Source of the DNA: Paenisporosarcina sp. OV554
GTDB lineage: Bacteria > Bacillota > Bacilli > Bacillales_A > Planococcaceae
Direction: 5' to 3'
NCBI RefSeq assembly: GCF_003058165.1
Contig: NZ_QBUC01000001.1
Location: 124,001 to 188,000 of the forward strand
Length of the DNA: 64,000 nt
The notes beneath the pieces are model-generated. The model saw only the letters and a list, made by a program, of their open reading frames with translations. It was not told the origin of the DNA and did no database searches. The translations under genes and the position numbers were made by a program. Positions 8,289-15,900 of the stretch are shown here, piece after piece. The first letter of the stretch is position 1. Each line of letters starts with the position of its first letter.

Positions 8289-8549
8289 ATGCACGATTCA
8301 TTTTTTAAGAAAATCGAGCAAAAAACAGGTGTATCTATGGAAGAGGTTTACACTTTAGCAAATGCCATCCAATATGCTGATTTTTCAGATGAAAAACAAG
8401 TTAAGAAAATTGTCCGTAAAGTATCTAAGATTGCAAATAAAACCATTTCAAAAGAAATGGAAGATCAAATCGTAAATTCAGTTGTTAAAAAAGGAAATAA
8501 GCTAAATCTAAACGAAATTGCGAATATGATGAATCAGAAAAACGAATAA
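8289..8549 (+). CDS. spoVIF: Stage VI sporulation protein F
   Basis: An 86-residue protein matching SpoVIF (YjcC): FFKKIEQKTGVSMEEV at the N terminus, the DEKQVKKIVRKVSKIANK block and a final MMNQ. SpoVIF stabilises the late mother-cell regulator GerR and is required for proper coat assembly. Start ATG follows TAGGAGG. It is followed by a bidirectional terminator and then by yjcF-yjcG-yjcH on the minus strand, the same local order as B. subtilis. Confidence 0.9.
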   Translation: MHDSFFKKIEQKTGVSMEEVYTLANAIQYADFSDEKQVKKIVRKVSKIANKTISKEMEDQIVNSVVKKGNKLNLNEIANMMNQKNE

Positions 8550-8587
8550 AAAAAACACTTGTTCATTTTTGAACAAGTGTTTTTTTA
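8549..8587. terminator. Bidirectional terminator between spoVIF and yjcF
   Basis: AAAACACTTGTTCA / TGAACAAGTGTTTT perfect stem with an A-run on one side and a T-run on the other, able to stop transcription from both converging genes. Confidence 0.9.
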
Positions 8588-8591
8588 ACGA

Positions 8592-9038
8592 TTATAGATT
8601 TTTTTGCATAGCACGATGAGGAATACCCGCATCCATAAATTCAGGGGATGTAATTTGATAAAGGAGTTTTTCATAGAAAGGAACGGCATAAGATTGAGCA
8701 TTTAATTTAACAGTCGTCAAACCAGCTTCTCTTGCGTATGTTTCCATTTTCTCCATAAGCAAATTACCTAAATGCTGACCACGGAATTGTGGTAATACAC
8801 AAACGCGTTCCACTTTTGCAATACCTGTTTCTTGTTGTCGAATACGTCCAGCCCCGATTGGCATTTCGCCGTCATATGCGACAAAATGAATGGCGGATTG
8901 ATCATATTCATCTAATTCCAGGTGAACAGGAACATCTTGTTCTTCTACAAATACTTTTTGTCGAACATAAAAAGCATCTTCGCGTTCTTTTTCAGAGTCC
9001 ACACGTTTAGCTGAAATCAAATCAGTTTTCAGCTCCAT
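8592..9038 (-). CDS. yjcF: GNAT-family N-acetyltransferase YjcF
   Basis: A 148-residue acetyltransferase of the GNAT fold. The acetyl-CoA loop is seen as VCVLPQFRGQHLGNLLMEKM (the Q/RxxGxG/A region, residues about 87-105), and the family C-terminal block PFYEKLLYQITSPEFMDAGIPH is present, with GIPH typical of the YjcF/ElaA-like group. The acceptor is unknown. Its ATG lies 17 bases inside the end of yjcG, so it is translated as the last gene of yjcH-yjcG-yjcF; the middle gene carries the clear ribosome site. Confidence 0.9.
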   Translation of the reverse strand: MELKTDLISAKRVDSEKEREDAFYVRQKVFVEEQDVPVHLELDEYDQSAIHFVAYDGEMPIGAGRIRQQETGIAKVERVCVLPQFRGQHLGNLLMEKMETYAREAGLTTVKLNAQSYAVPFYEKLLYQITSPEFMDAGIPHRAMQKNL

Positions 9039-9540
9039 TCAAACGGAATGTTTCATATACCGTCCATGAGCCGTCTTCAAGTTGGTATAGCAAATGTAAG
9101 CGATCGATTATTTCTTCGTGATCCACACCGAACATTTTTAACTGTGAGTAAATGTCACCATGTTCTCCAGAATCCATTTTTTGTGCAATCGTAATATGTG
9201 GAACAAATGCATATTCTTTTTCACTACCTAAGTTTTCTTTATGCAAGTCATCATGTAATTTAAGTAATTCTTCCGTCTGAATAACTTTGAAGTAAATTGC
9301 ATTTGTAACAGGAGCGAACGAGCTGATACTTGTTGTATGCAATTTGAAAGGTTTATGTTGATCAGTTACTTTCCTAATGTTTTTAGATAGTTCTTCAATT
9401 TCGTTATCACTTGCTTCAAAAACACCTTTAAGTGTCATGTGAGGAGTAATAAGCGCGTAATGTGGGTCATAACGTTTACGGTATGAGTTTGCCAGATCTT
9501 GTAGTTTTTTAGATGGGAATGCAACAACTCCATATTTCAT
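9022..9540 (-). CDS. yjcG: YjcG, 2H-phosphoesterase / 2'-5' RNA ligase-like protein
   Basis: A 172-residue protein with the two H-x-T/S-x motifs of the 2H phosphoesterase (LigT-like) fold: PHMTLKG (about residues 34-40) and PHITIAQ (about 113-119). B. subtilis YjcG has this exact layout; substrates are not established. Start ATG follows AAGGAGG seven bases upstream. It overlaps yjcF downstream and is separated from yjcH by an 80-base gap whose orientation order (H then G then F on the minus strand) matches B. subtilis. Confidence 0.92.
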   Translation of the reverse strand: MKYGVVAFPSKKLQDLANSYRKRYDPHYALITPHMTLKGVFEASDNEIEELSKNIRKVTDQHKPFKLHTTSISSFAPVTNAIYFKVIQTEELLKLHDDLHKENLGSEKEYAFVPHITIAQKMDSGEHGDIYSQLKMFGVDHEEIIDRLHLLYQLEDGSWTVYETFRLNGAEN

Positions 9541-9619
9541 CCTAAAAACCTCCTTCTTAGTTGTGTAATTTCATACTTTTATTATAGCAAATTTTATGGT
9601 TTTGGCTTTATTTAAACGA

Positions 9620-10342
9620 TTAGAGACTGAAATTCATTTTAATCGCCCGCTTTAAATCCGGTTGCCAATGCTTCCAAGTATGGTCTCCTTCAAATTCGTC
9701 ATAGAATAGCGAAAATCCTTTTTCTTGCATCAATGAATTTAATTGACGATTAGGAATTAGGAAATTTTCGATTTGTCCATTTGTAGTTTTAACTTTATCT
9801 TCACCCGTCCCGATAATGTGATAAACCGAGAAAGAATGCGGTGTTCGAATATTTTCTACTTGAGATAATACTTCTTCATTCACCATCGGAGAGTGTAAAA
9901 GTACTTTCCCAAATATATTTGGATATTTTACCGCAGCGAGCAGTGATACAGTGGCTGCTAAAGAATCACCGATTAGTGCTCTACCCATTCCAATTTGATA
10001 AGTCGGGTATGTTTCATCTAAATATGGAACAAGCTCATGTGCAAGAAAACGCAAATAAGAAGAATGCTGTTCCCCTGAAGGATGATATTTTTTGGTGCGA
10101 TCTTCTACGCTCTTATAAGGTATTCCTACAATGATTATATTTTCAATTTCTTTGTTTTCAAGTAGTTCATCTGCAACACGTGAAATACGACCTAATTGGA
10201 AGTAATCTTTTCCGTCATTTGCAATTATTACTGTATATTTATAAAGTGGTGAATAGTTTGCTGGTATATAAATCAGCAGTTGCATATCTTCTTGTAAGGC
10301 GTCACTGTATAGTGTGACGTCTTGAATTGTACCTTTAGAAAT
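9620..10342 (-). CDS. yjcH: YjcH, esterase-D-like alpha/beta hydrolase (possible ATT start)
   Basis: An alpha/beta-hydrolase of the putative esterase (Esterase D) family. The nucleophile elbow is GDSLAA (Ser about 115), and GDHTWKHWQPDLK carries the His of the triad. The first in-frame ATG is at 10285, but conserved YjcH residues continue upstream (SKGTIQDVTLYSDALQED), the frame being closed by TGA at 10346-10348. The only codon suitably placed after the perfect ribosome site AGGAGGT (10351-10357, spacing 8) is ATT at 10340-10342. The end given uses that ATT; with the ATG the protein would lose 19 conserved residues and have no ribosome site. Confidence 0.85.
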   Translation of the reverse strand: MSKGTIQDVTLYSDALQEDMQLLIYIPANYSPLYKYTVIIANDGKDYFQLGRISRVADELLENKEIENIIIVGIPYKSVEDRTKKYHPSGEQHSSYLRFLAHELVPYLDETYPTYQIGMGRALIGDSLAATVSLLAAVKYPNIFGKVLLHSPMVNEEVLSQVENIRTPHSFSVYHIIGTGEDKVKTTNGQIENFLIPNRQLNSLMQEKGFSLFYDEFEGDHTWKHWQPDLKRAIKMNFSL

Positions 10343-10375
10343 AGGTCAGGACCTCCTCAAATCTTGCTACAGAAA

Positions 10376-10405
10376 TTGTACCATAATGGAGAGGGAAGGT
10401 ATAAT
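10376..10405 (+). promoter_or_regulatory. SigA-type promoter of the pgpA-like gene
   Basis: TTGTAC (10376-10381) and TATAAT (10400-10405), spacer 18, 41 bases before the ATG at 10446. Confidence 0.65.
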
Positions 10406-10445
10406 TATGAACAACAGCCAGAAAAGATGAAATGGAGATGACATC

Positions 10446-11030
10446 ATGGAAAACAAAGGCGTTAGAGTTCACTCACAACAAGTACTGCAGGCTACCAAAT
10501 CAGCGTTGAAGCGTCGTGGTGTTTCGATTGAAGAAATAGCCAAAATCGTTTTAGAAATGCAACTAGCATACAATATAGGTCTAACAATAGATCATTGTAT
10601 AGAGTCAGTTGAAAGTGTATTAAAAAAGAGAGAGATGCAACATGCAATTTTAGTAGGTATTGAACTTGATGAATTAGCTGAGAAAAAAATGTTATCCGCC
10701 CCTTTACAACAAATTGTTGAAGCGGATGAAGGACTATTTGGAGTGGACGAAACCATCGCTTTAGGTTCCGTGTTTACTTACGGTAGTATTGCGGTAACAA
10801 CGTTCGGACACTTAGACAAAAATAAAATTGGCATTATAAAAAAATTAGATACAAAAATAGGCAACGGAGTTCATACATTTTTGGATGACTTAGTCGCAAG
10901 CATTGCTGCATGTGCTTCATCACGAATCGCACATCGAACAAGGGATCTTGAAGAGCATAATGAAACCTTTGCTGACATTGAACCAGAAGACACTGCACCT
11001 GAGTCAAACATCGAGGGTGCAACGACTTAA
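10446..11030 (+). CDS. Phosphatidylglycerophosphatase A-family protein (YutG-like)
   Basis: A 194-residue protein of the PgpA fold as in B. subtilis YutG: residues from GVSIEEIAKIVLEMQ onward through GIELDELAEK, EADEGLFGVDETIALG and FLDDLVASIAACASSRIAHR align with the family order. PgpA enzymes dephosphorylate phosphatidylglycerophosphate; the YutG branch lacks obvious membrane helices and its exact substrate is uncertain. An acidic tail (about residues 165-194) is extra. It is monocistronic, with its own promoter and terminator. Confidence 0.85.
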   Translation: MENKGVRVHSQQVLQATKSALKRRGVSIEEIAKIVLEMQLAYNIGLTIDHCIESVESVLKKREMQHAILVGIELDELAEKKMLSAPLQQIVEADEGLFGVDETIALGSVFTYGSIAVTTFGHLDKNKIGIIKKLDTKIGNGVHTFLDDLVASIAACASSRIAHRTRDLEEHNETFADIEPEDTAPESNIEGATT

Positions 11031-11040
11031 AAATAAACAA

Positions 11041-11083
11041 AAAAAAGATGAGATGGAGATTGACTCCATTCTCATCTTTTTTT
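11041..11083 (+). terminator. Terminator after the pgpA-like gene
   Basis: GATGAGATGGAG / CTCCATTCTCATC stem with one internal mismatch and a T7 tail, right after the stop at 11030. Confidence 0.9.
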
Positions 11084-11209
11084 GTGTAGTGCGTATGAGA
11101 AAAAGACTATAAGAGCATCCTTTATTTTATAAGTGAGCTAAAAGTATATAGAAACATCGAACTGAATAAACTGTTAAAGAAAATATTTATTTGGAAAGGG
11201 TGCATCCAC

Positions 11210-11332
11210 TTGGAAGACCGATTAATAGAAAGTTTAGGGGAGTATTTCGTCTATCATAAAATCAGAGAGCGGTATGGCTTGACTTTTGAGCAATTTATTG
11301 AGAAGTGGGAGCGGGGAGTATGGAAAGCATAA
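11210..11332 (+). CDS. Small conserved-looking protein, 40 residues
   Basis: A TTG at 11210 nine bases after AAAGGG opens a 40-codon frame: it starts MEDRLIESLGEY, has aromatic and charged residues throughout and ends WERGVWKA. It is bounded by its own terminator (11346-11382). The composition is that of a real small cytoplasmic protein rather than random low-GC sequence, but I do not recognise a family. The start codon and expression are uncertain. Confidence 0.5.
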   Translation: MEDRLIESLGEYFVYHKIRERYGLTFEQFIEKWERGVWKA

Positions 11333-11345
11333 TCACCTCTCAGCC

Positions 11346-11382
11346 AAAAACATCACCTCATTTTAGAGATGATGTTTTTTTT
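11346..11382 (+). terminator. Terminator after the 40-residue gene
   Basis: CATCACCTC / GAGATGATG stem with one mismatch, loop ATTTTA, followed by T8. Confidence 0.85.
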
Positions 11383-11442
11383 GAGTAATTATTCATATTA
11401 AAACTATCTATAATTTCTTATCGTAGTTTACCTATAAGAAAG

Positions 11443-11568
11443 AAAAAAGTATCATCTCCGAAGAGATGATACTTTTTTTGGAAGAATCTTTCGTTCCTTA
11501 AAGATTCTCGTGGGTTTGGCACCCAATGATTCCGACTGGTCTGGTATTAGTGATACCCATCAAAATGG
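11443..11568 (-). repeat. Diverged copy of the tRNA-Val 3' end and trailer (old attachment remnant)
   Basis: This stretch aligns with 27855-27982 over about 105 bases: a terminator hairpin (stem AGTATCATCTC, tetraloop CGAA), a second hairpin around CGTTCCTT, the block GTGGGTTTGGCACCCAATGA and then a decayed tRNA-Val 3' half in which most changes are C to T. Stem bases differ between copies while pairing is kept. It marks the probable left edge of the mosaic region. No gene between here and 11847. Confidence 0.7.
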
Positions 11569-11846
11569 TGAACTATTAAACAATCGGTATTATTGGAAGC
11601 CAAAAACTCATTACTTACTAGCGTAGTATAACATATGTGAAAGACACGCACAATAGGATATACACGAAATCCTATGATTAGTCTTTTCTGAATTTGAACA
11701 GACTTCGCGATTTTTATGACTTATAATTTCTTTTTGTAGGGTAGTCTACTTCAATAAACAAGGTATAATAAAATGTAAGGAACATTAAAACTATATGACG
11801 TATGATTAAAAATAAAAAAACCAAGTTTTCATGTCAAGGGGGAAAA

Positions 11847-12041
11847 ATGAACTTTCTATTGATATTTATTATTGTTGCTATCATCGTTGGTATTGCTCTT
11901 GTAGTAACATTGTTAATTACAAAGGATTCAGACTCGATTTATAGTGGTAATAAAAGTATTAGTGATCAGCTTTGGATATATATTGCTTCAATTCCAGTAC
12001 TAGCAATTATCGCATTAATTTATTGGATTATTAAAAATTAA
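11847..12041 (+). CDS. Small two-helix membrane protein, unknown
   Basis: A 64-residue protein: helix 1 (about residues 2-22, LLIFIIVAIIVGIALVVTLL), a short polar loop SDSIYSGNKSISDQ and helix 2 (about 42-62). Start ATG at 11847 follows AAGGGGG; a longer frame from 11802 lacks a ribosome site. No family recognised. It lies inside the left edge of the accessory region, upstream of the yehS-like gene. Confidence 0.6.
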   Translation: MNFLLIFIIVAIIVGIALVVTLLITKDSDSIYSGNKSISDQLWIYIASIPVLAIIALIYWIIKN

Positions 12042-12123
12042 TTAACGTTTTAAAGTTTTGAAACTCATTTATGTTATTGAAGTGGATGCCGTGTAAATAG
12101 GCAATGTTATAGGAGGTTTTTAG

Positions 12124-12645
12124 ATGGATAATAATGATATATTAATTAGATTAAGATATGCTCTCGATATAAAAAATAAAGATATGGTAGAGATATTTAA
12201 ACTTGGTGGCATTGAATTAACAAAAGAAGAAGTGCTGCAGGTACTTACAAAATCAAAGGACGATTTTTATGATGAAGATGACAACTTTGATGATGCCGAG
12301 GCAAATGAAGAGCATATAAAATGTGATAATATCATGTTGGAGTCATTTTTAAATGGTCTCATTATTTTTAAAAGAGGAAAACAAGATCCCAAACCAGGAC
12401 AACCTGAAAGACCGGCATATTCTAAAAATGAACGAGTAAATAATATCCTGCTGAAGAAAGTGAAAATCGCACTGTCATTAACGAGTGAGGATATGCTTGA
12501 GATACTAGAAACTTCAGGAGTCTTTATAACAAAAGGGGAATTAAGTGCTTTCCTAAGAAAAGAAGGTCACAAGAATTATAAAGAGTGCGGTGATCAAAAC
12601 GCCCGCAATTTCTTAAGAGGACTAGCGATAAAGTATAGGGAATAA
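12124..12645 (+). CDS. DUF1456 family protein (YehS-like)
   Basis: A 173-residue protein made of two homologous halves of about 65 residues. Each half begins NDILIRLRYAL / NNILLKKVKIAL, continues with a MVEIFKLGG / MLEILETSG helix and ends at FLNGLI / FLRGLA, exactly as in E. coli YehS (DUF1456). The halves are joined by an acidic loop and a PKPGQPERP linker. The family is widespread and cytoplasmic; its function is unknown. Start ATG follows AGGAGG. Confidence 0.9.
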   Translation: MDNNDILIRLRYALDIKNKDMVEIFKLGGIELTKEEVLQVLTKSKDDFYDEDDNFDDAEANEEHIKCDNIMLESFLNGLIIFKRGKQDPKPGQPERPAYSKNERVNNILLKKVKIALSLTSEDMLEILETSGVFITKGELSAFLRKEGHKNYKECGDQNARNFLRGLAIKYRE

Positions 12646-12735
12646 GTAAGGGGAATAAAGGCTTAAAAGTTATTTAGGATTGATAAATAACCTATTCATG
12701 TTAAGCTTGTTAGTGTACAACTGAATAGTAATATC

Positions 12736-12858
12736 TTCCACTAGGGGGACCTTCAAATGTAATGGGAAATCATTTACTTACTAATAAAGGTTGAGATTAA
12801 AGTTAAGCTTTAAGACCCTTAGAACCTGATCTGGTTTATACCAGCGTAGGAAAGTGGA
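12736..12858 (+). promoter_or_regulatory. TPP riboswitch (THI element) upstream of tenA
   Basis: Contains the THI-box core: P1 TTCCACT / AGTGGA closing the element, TAGGGGGACC on the 5' side, TTGAGA, then ACCTGATCTGGTT...ACCAGCGTAGGAAAGTGG. The P3 arm is unusually long (about 12752-12795). Binding of thiamin diphosphate is expected to favour the terminator at 12899. Confidence 0.93.
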
Positions 12859-12898
12859 GTTGCGGAGCTGTATGTTGTTTCAACCTATTTTCCAATAC

Positions 12899-12936
12899 AA
12901 CCACTTTCTTATGTTTGTTAAGAGAGTGGTTTTTTA
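12899..12936 (+). terminator. Riboswitch-controlled terminator before tenA
   Basis: ACCACTTTCTT / AAGAGAGTGGT hairpin with T6. Its 5' arm can alternatively pair with the GAAAGTGG end of the aptamer, the expected on/off switch. Confidence 0.85.
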
Positions 12937-13000
12937 TATGCCCAAAAATCAGGGATAACTATTGATTCGAGTTGAGCATAATTACTGGGGAGGTTTTTTA

Positions 13001-13687
13001 ATGACATTTTCAAGGCTTTTACGAGAGGAATCAAATCATATTTGGGAAGCTAGTTTTCGTCACCCATTTGTAACCGGAATTGGTGATGGAACATTGTCTT
13101 TAGAGTGTTTTCGCTATTATGTCATGCAAGATTCTTACTACTTGTCGCATTTTGCTAAGGTTCAAGCTTTAGGTGCAGCAAAGTCCAATGATCTTGCAAC
13201 AACAAGTAGATTGGCAACTCATGCACAAGGAACATGTGAGGCAGAATTAACTTTACATAAAAATTTTTCACACCGTCTAGAAATAACGGAAGAACAACAA
13301 GCAAACTTCCAACCTTCACCGACTGCTTATGCTTACACTTCTCATTTGTATCGTGCAGCGTATCAAGGACATTTAGGGGATATTATCGCAGCCATATTAC
13401 CATGCTACTGGCTTTACTATGAAATTGGAGAGAGACTTCAATCGTGTTTGCCGAAAGAACCAATCTATCAAGAATGGATTGCAGCATATGGTGGTGAATG
13501 GTTTAGAACGTTAGTCGAAGAACAAATTAATAGGCTAGACAAAATTGCTGAAACGGTAACAGCAGCCGACCGTGACCGTATGAAACAACATTTTATCATT
13601 AGTAGTCAATACGAATATTCATTTTGGGAAATGGCGTACAAGTTAGAAAAATGGTCAGTCCAAAAAGATGAAGTAAGTTGCATATAG
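13001..13687 (+). CDS. tenA: Aminopyrimidine aminohydrolase TenA
   Basis: A 228-residue TenA (thiaminase II fold) that salvages base-degraded thiamin by hydrolysing aminopyrimidine to HMP. Motifs: HPFVTGIGDGTL near the N terminus, FRYYVMQDSYYL, the catalytic Cys region AAILPCYWLYYEIG (Cys about 135) and the C-terminal SSQYEYSFWEMAY. Start ATG at 13001 follows GGGGAGG; the longer frame begins without a ribosome site. It is the only gene between riboswitch 1 and riboswitch 2, so it is regulated separately from the thiazole genes downstream. Confidence 0.95.
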   Translation: MTFSRLLREESNHIWEASFRHPFVTGIGDGTLSLECFRYYVMQDSYYLSHFAKVQALGAAKSNDLATTSRLATHAQGTCEAELTLHKNFSHRLEITEEQQANFQPSPTAYAYTSHLYRAAYQGHLGDIIAAILPCYWLYYEIGERLQSCLPKEPIYQEWIAAYGGEWFRTLVEEQINRLDKIAETVTAADRDRMKQHFIISSQYEYSFWEMAYKLEKWSVQKDEVSCI

Positions 13688-13726
13688 TAAGTGAGTTTGA
13701 TGGTCTGTATTACACAATTTAATATC

Positions 13727-13816
13727 AAAGCACTAGGGGAGTCTTTTACAGACTGAGATGGATATTCCAGACCCTTTGAACCTGATCTAGTTAGAGCTGG
13801 CGTAGGGAAGTGGAAC
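13727..13816 (+). promoter_or_regulatory. TPP riboswitch upstream of tenI-thiOSGF
   Basis: Second THI element: CACTAGGGGAGTC, ACTGAGATGG, then ACCCTTTGAACCTGATCTAG and GCTGGCGTAGGGAAGTGGA. It has the short P3 typical of Bacillales, unlike the first copy. Confidence 0.95.
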
Positions 13817-13846
13817 TGTTGAATTTTCTTTGGATGATATAACAGC

Positions 13847-13878
13847 CAACCACTTCTAACACTGGAGTGGTTTTTTAT
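13847..13878 (+). terminator. Riboswitch-controlled terminator before tenI
   Basis: AACCACTTC / GGAGTGGTT hairpin and T6 tail, 40 bases before the tenI start; ACCACTT can alternatively pair with the aptamer's AAGTGG. Confidence 0.85.
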
Positions 13879-13919
13879 TGTGTTGAAATTATCAAGAAGA
13901 TTAAAAGGAGAGGTTATGT

Positions 13920-14522
13920 ATGAAAAAAGGACTGCTCCACATCATTTCAACTGGGAATCAGAAACCAGCACATTTAGCACAAATTGCAGGTCAGATTCAT
14001 CCATATATCGATGCCATCCATATCCGTGAAAAGACTAAAACGGCCAAAGAAATTCATGAAATGGTGAATTTATTATTAGACCACAATGTTCCCCTTACTA
14101 AAATAATTATTAATGATCGAATAGATGTTGCCTTGGCGTCAAAGGTTGGAGGAGTCCAACTAGCCTATCATTCTTTACCTGTGGACATTGTAAAAAAACA
14201 GTTTACAAGCTTGAGAGTTGGGAGTTCTGTACATTCAATTGACGAGGTCCAAACTGCACAAGAACTTGGAGCCGATTATGTTATTTTTGGACATGTTTTC
14301 CCAACACATTCAAAGCCAGAATTAGAGTCAAAGGGTTTAAATCAATTAGAACTCATAACTCATCATGTTTCGATTCCAGTTATAGCTATTGGTGGTATAA
14401 AACCTACAAATATAAAAGGAGTTATCGAAGCAGGTGCACAGGGAATTGCTGTGATGTCAGGGGTGCTAGAATCAGAAAATCCTTTAGTGGCAGTAAAGGA
14501 ATATTATCAACATTTATTTTGA
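13920..14522 (+). CDS. tenI: Thiazole tautomerase TenI
   Basis: A 200-residue ThiE-like TIM barrel that aromatises the thiazole phosphate carboxylate tautomer. It begins LLHIISTGN, has IHIREK (phosphate/pyrophosphate site), IIINDRIDVALA, GVQLAYHSLPV, GSSVHS, DYVIFGHVFPTHSKP and ends with IPVIAIGGIKPTNI. The His in AYHSL and the absence of the ThiE pyrophosphate DRxDLA/HxGQxD residues favour TenI over thiamin-phosphate synthase. Start ATG follows AAGGAGAGG. First gene of the second riboswitch operon. Confidence 0.9.
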   Translation: MKKGLLHIISTGNQKPAHLAQIAGQIHPYIDAIHIREKTKTAKEIHEMVNLLLDHNVPLTKIIINDRIDVALASKVGGVQLAYHSLPVDIVKKQFTSLRVGSSVHSIDEVQTAQELGADYVIFGHVFPTHSKPELESKGLNQLELITHHVSIPVIAIGGIKPTNIKGVIEAGAQGIAVMSGVLESENPLVAVKEYYQHLF

Positions 14523-14553
14523 CTTGAAACTTTTATGGAATAGGTGGTTTTTG

Positions 14554-15678
14554 ATGAGCTATGTATATGATGCAATTATTGTGGGTGGTGGAGTGATCGG
14601 GGGATCCATTGCTTATAACCTTTCCAAACGAGGTGGGAAAATCCTTTTGCTAGAAAAAGATCGACTTGCTAGTAAATCCTCGGGTGCTGCTGCTGGGATG
14701 CTGGGTGTTCAAGCAGAAATGGATGCAGAAGGTTCACTTTTTCAATTAGCTAGAAAGAGCAGAGAGATGTTTCCAAAACTTGCTGGCGAAATAAGAGAGA
14801 CGAGTGGAATAGATATTGAACTGATAAATAAAGGAATGTTAAAGGTTGCCATAAATGAACAACAACAACAGGAATATAAGCGACTCATTGCTATCCAACG
14901 GCAAAGTGGAGAGCAATCCGATTGGCTGACAGGAGAAGAGGTAAGAAGGAAAGAGCCAGCATTAACTGATGCAATTAAAGGAGCAATACATTTTGCAAAT
15001 GATGGGCAAGTCGAAGCCACTCAGTTAACTTTAGGGTTTTTAAATTCTGCAGCAGCATGTGGTGTAGTAATAAAGGAATTCGTGGAAGTTTTTGACCTTC
15101 AGTTATCTAAAGGGAAAGTCATAGGCGTTGTTACTAATGAAGGGTATTTTGCTAGTGAAAATGTCATCGTGGCAGGTGGTGCATGGAGTAACAAGCTACT
15201 TTCAAAAACAGGGTTAGAACTAGATATTTATCCCGTAAAAGGTGAATGTTTTTCTGTTGTCACACAAAGCCAACTGCTAACGACTACGGTATTTTCACCG
15301 AGTTGCTACCTTGTCCCTAAGAAGGGTGGAAGAATCATTGTTGGTGCAACAGTTAAGCCAAGAACATTTAACCACAAAGTTACTGTAGAGGGAATATCCT
15401 TATTGCTGGAACAAGCAAAAAAATTGATGCCTTCCATAATAGAAGCAGAATGGGAGCGGACATGGGCTGGTATTCGACCACAAACCGGTGATGGATTACC
15501 TTACTTAGGTGAACATCCTGTATATAAAGGTCTATTTATTGCAACAGGGCATTTTAGAAATGGGATATTACTGTCACCAATAACTGGTGAGATAATCGCT
15601 GACATGGTTGAAGGAAAACCAACATCACTTAATTTGAAACCTTTCCGGGTAGGTCGTTTGATTAAACAATTAACATAA
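14554..15678 (+). CDS. thiO: Glycine oxidase ThiO
   Basis: A 374-residue FAD-dependent amine oxidase (DadA/GlyOx fold) that makes the imine of glycine for thiazole synthesis in aerobes. The dinucleotide motif IIVGGGVIGGSIAYNL is at residues 7-22 after the start ATG at 14554 (ribosome site AGGTGG). KGECFS and the C-terminal WAGIRPQTGDGLPYLG and GHFRNGILLSP blocks are intact. An alternative upstream start (14524) has no ribosome site. It precedes thiS by 16 bases. Confidence 0.94.
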   Translation: MSYVYDAIIVGGGVIGGSIAYNLSKRGGKILLLEKDRLASKSSGAAAGMLGVQAEMDAEGSLFQLARKSREMFPKLAGEIRETSGIDIELINKGMLKVAINEQQQQEYKRLIAIQRQSGEQSDWLTGEEVRRKEPALTDAIKGAIHFANDGQVEATQLTLGFLNSAAACGVVIKEFVEVFDLQLSKGKVIGVVTNEGYFASENVIVAGGAWSNKLLSKTGLELDIYPVKGECFSVVTQSQLLTTTVFSPSCYLVPKKGGRIIVGATVKPRTFNHKVTVEGISLLLEQAKKLMPSIIEAEWERTWAGIRPQTGDGLPYLGEHPVYKGLFIATGHFRNGILLSPITGEIIADMVEGKPTSLNLKPFRVGRLIKQLT

Positions 15679-15694
15679 GAAAGGGATGAAGCAA

Positions 15695-15898
15695 ATGGAA
15701 TTAGTGATTAACGGGGACAAAGTAGAAGTTCCAAATTCGGTGGAAACAATTGCTCACCTTTTGCATCACTTCGAATTACAACAAAAGGTCGTTATCGTTG
15801 AATGGAATGCAAAGATATTGGAAAAAGGATTACACCAAGAAACCAAACTATGTAATGGGGATAAAGTTGAGTTAGTACATTTTGTAGGAGGCGGATGA
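15695..15898 (+). CDS. thiS: Sulfur carrier protein ThiS
   Basis: A 67-residue beta-grasp protein ending in Gly-Gly (FVGGG), the C terminus that ThiF adenylates and that carries the thiocarboxylate donating sulfur to ThiG. Start ATG at 15695 follows AAAGGG at proper spacing; an ATG at 15686 would sit on the ribosome site. [18 protein letters not shown] is the expected N-terminal block. Its last codons carry the GGAGG that serves thiG. Confidence 0.94.
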   Translation: MELVINGDKVEVPNSVETIAHLLHHFELQQKVVIVEWNAKILEKGLHQETKLCNGDKVELVHFVGGG

Positions 15899-15900
15899 CG

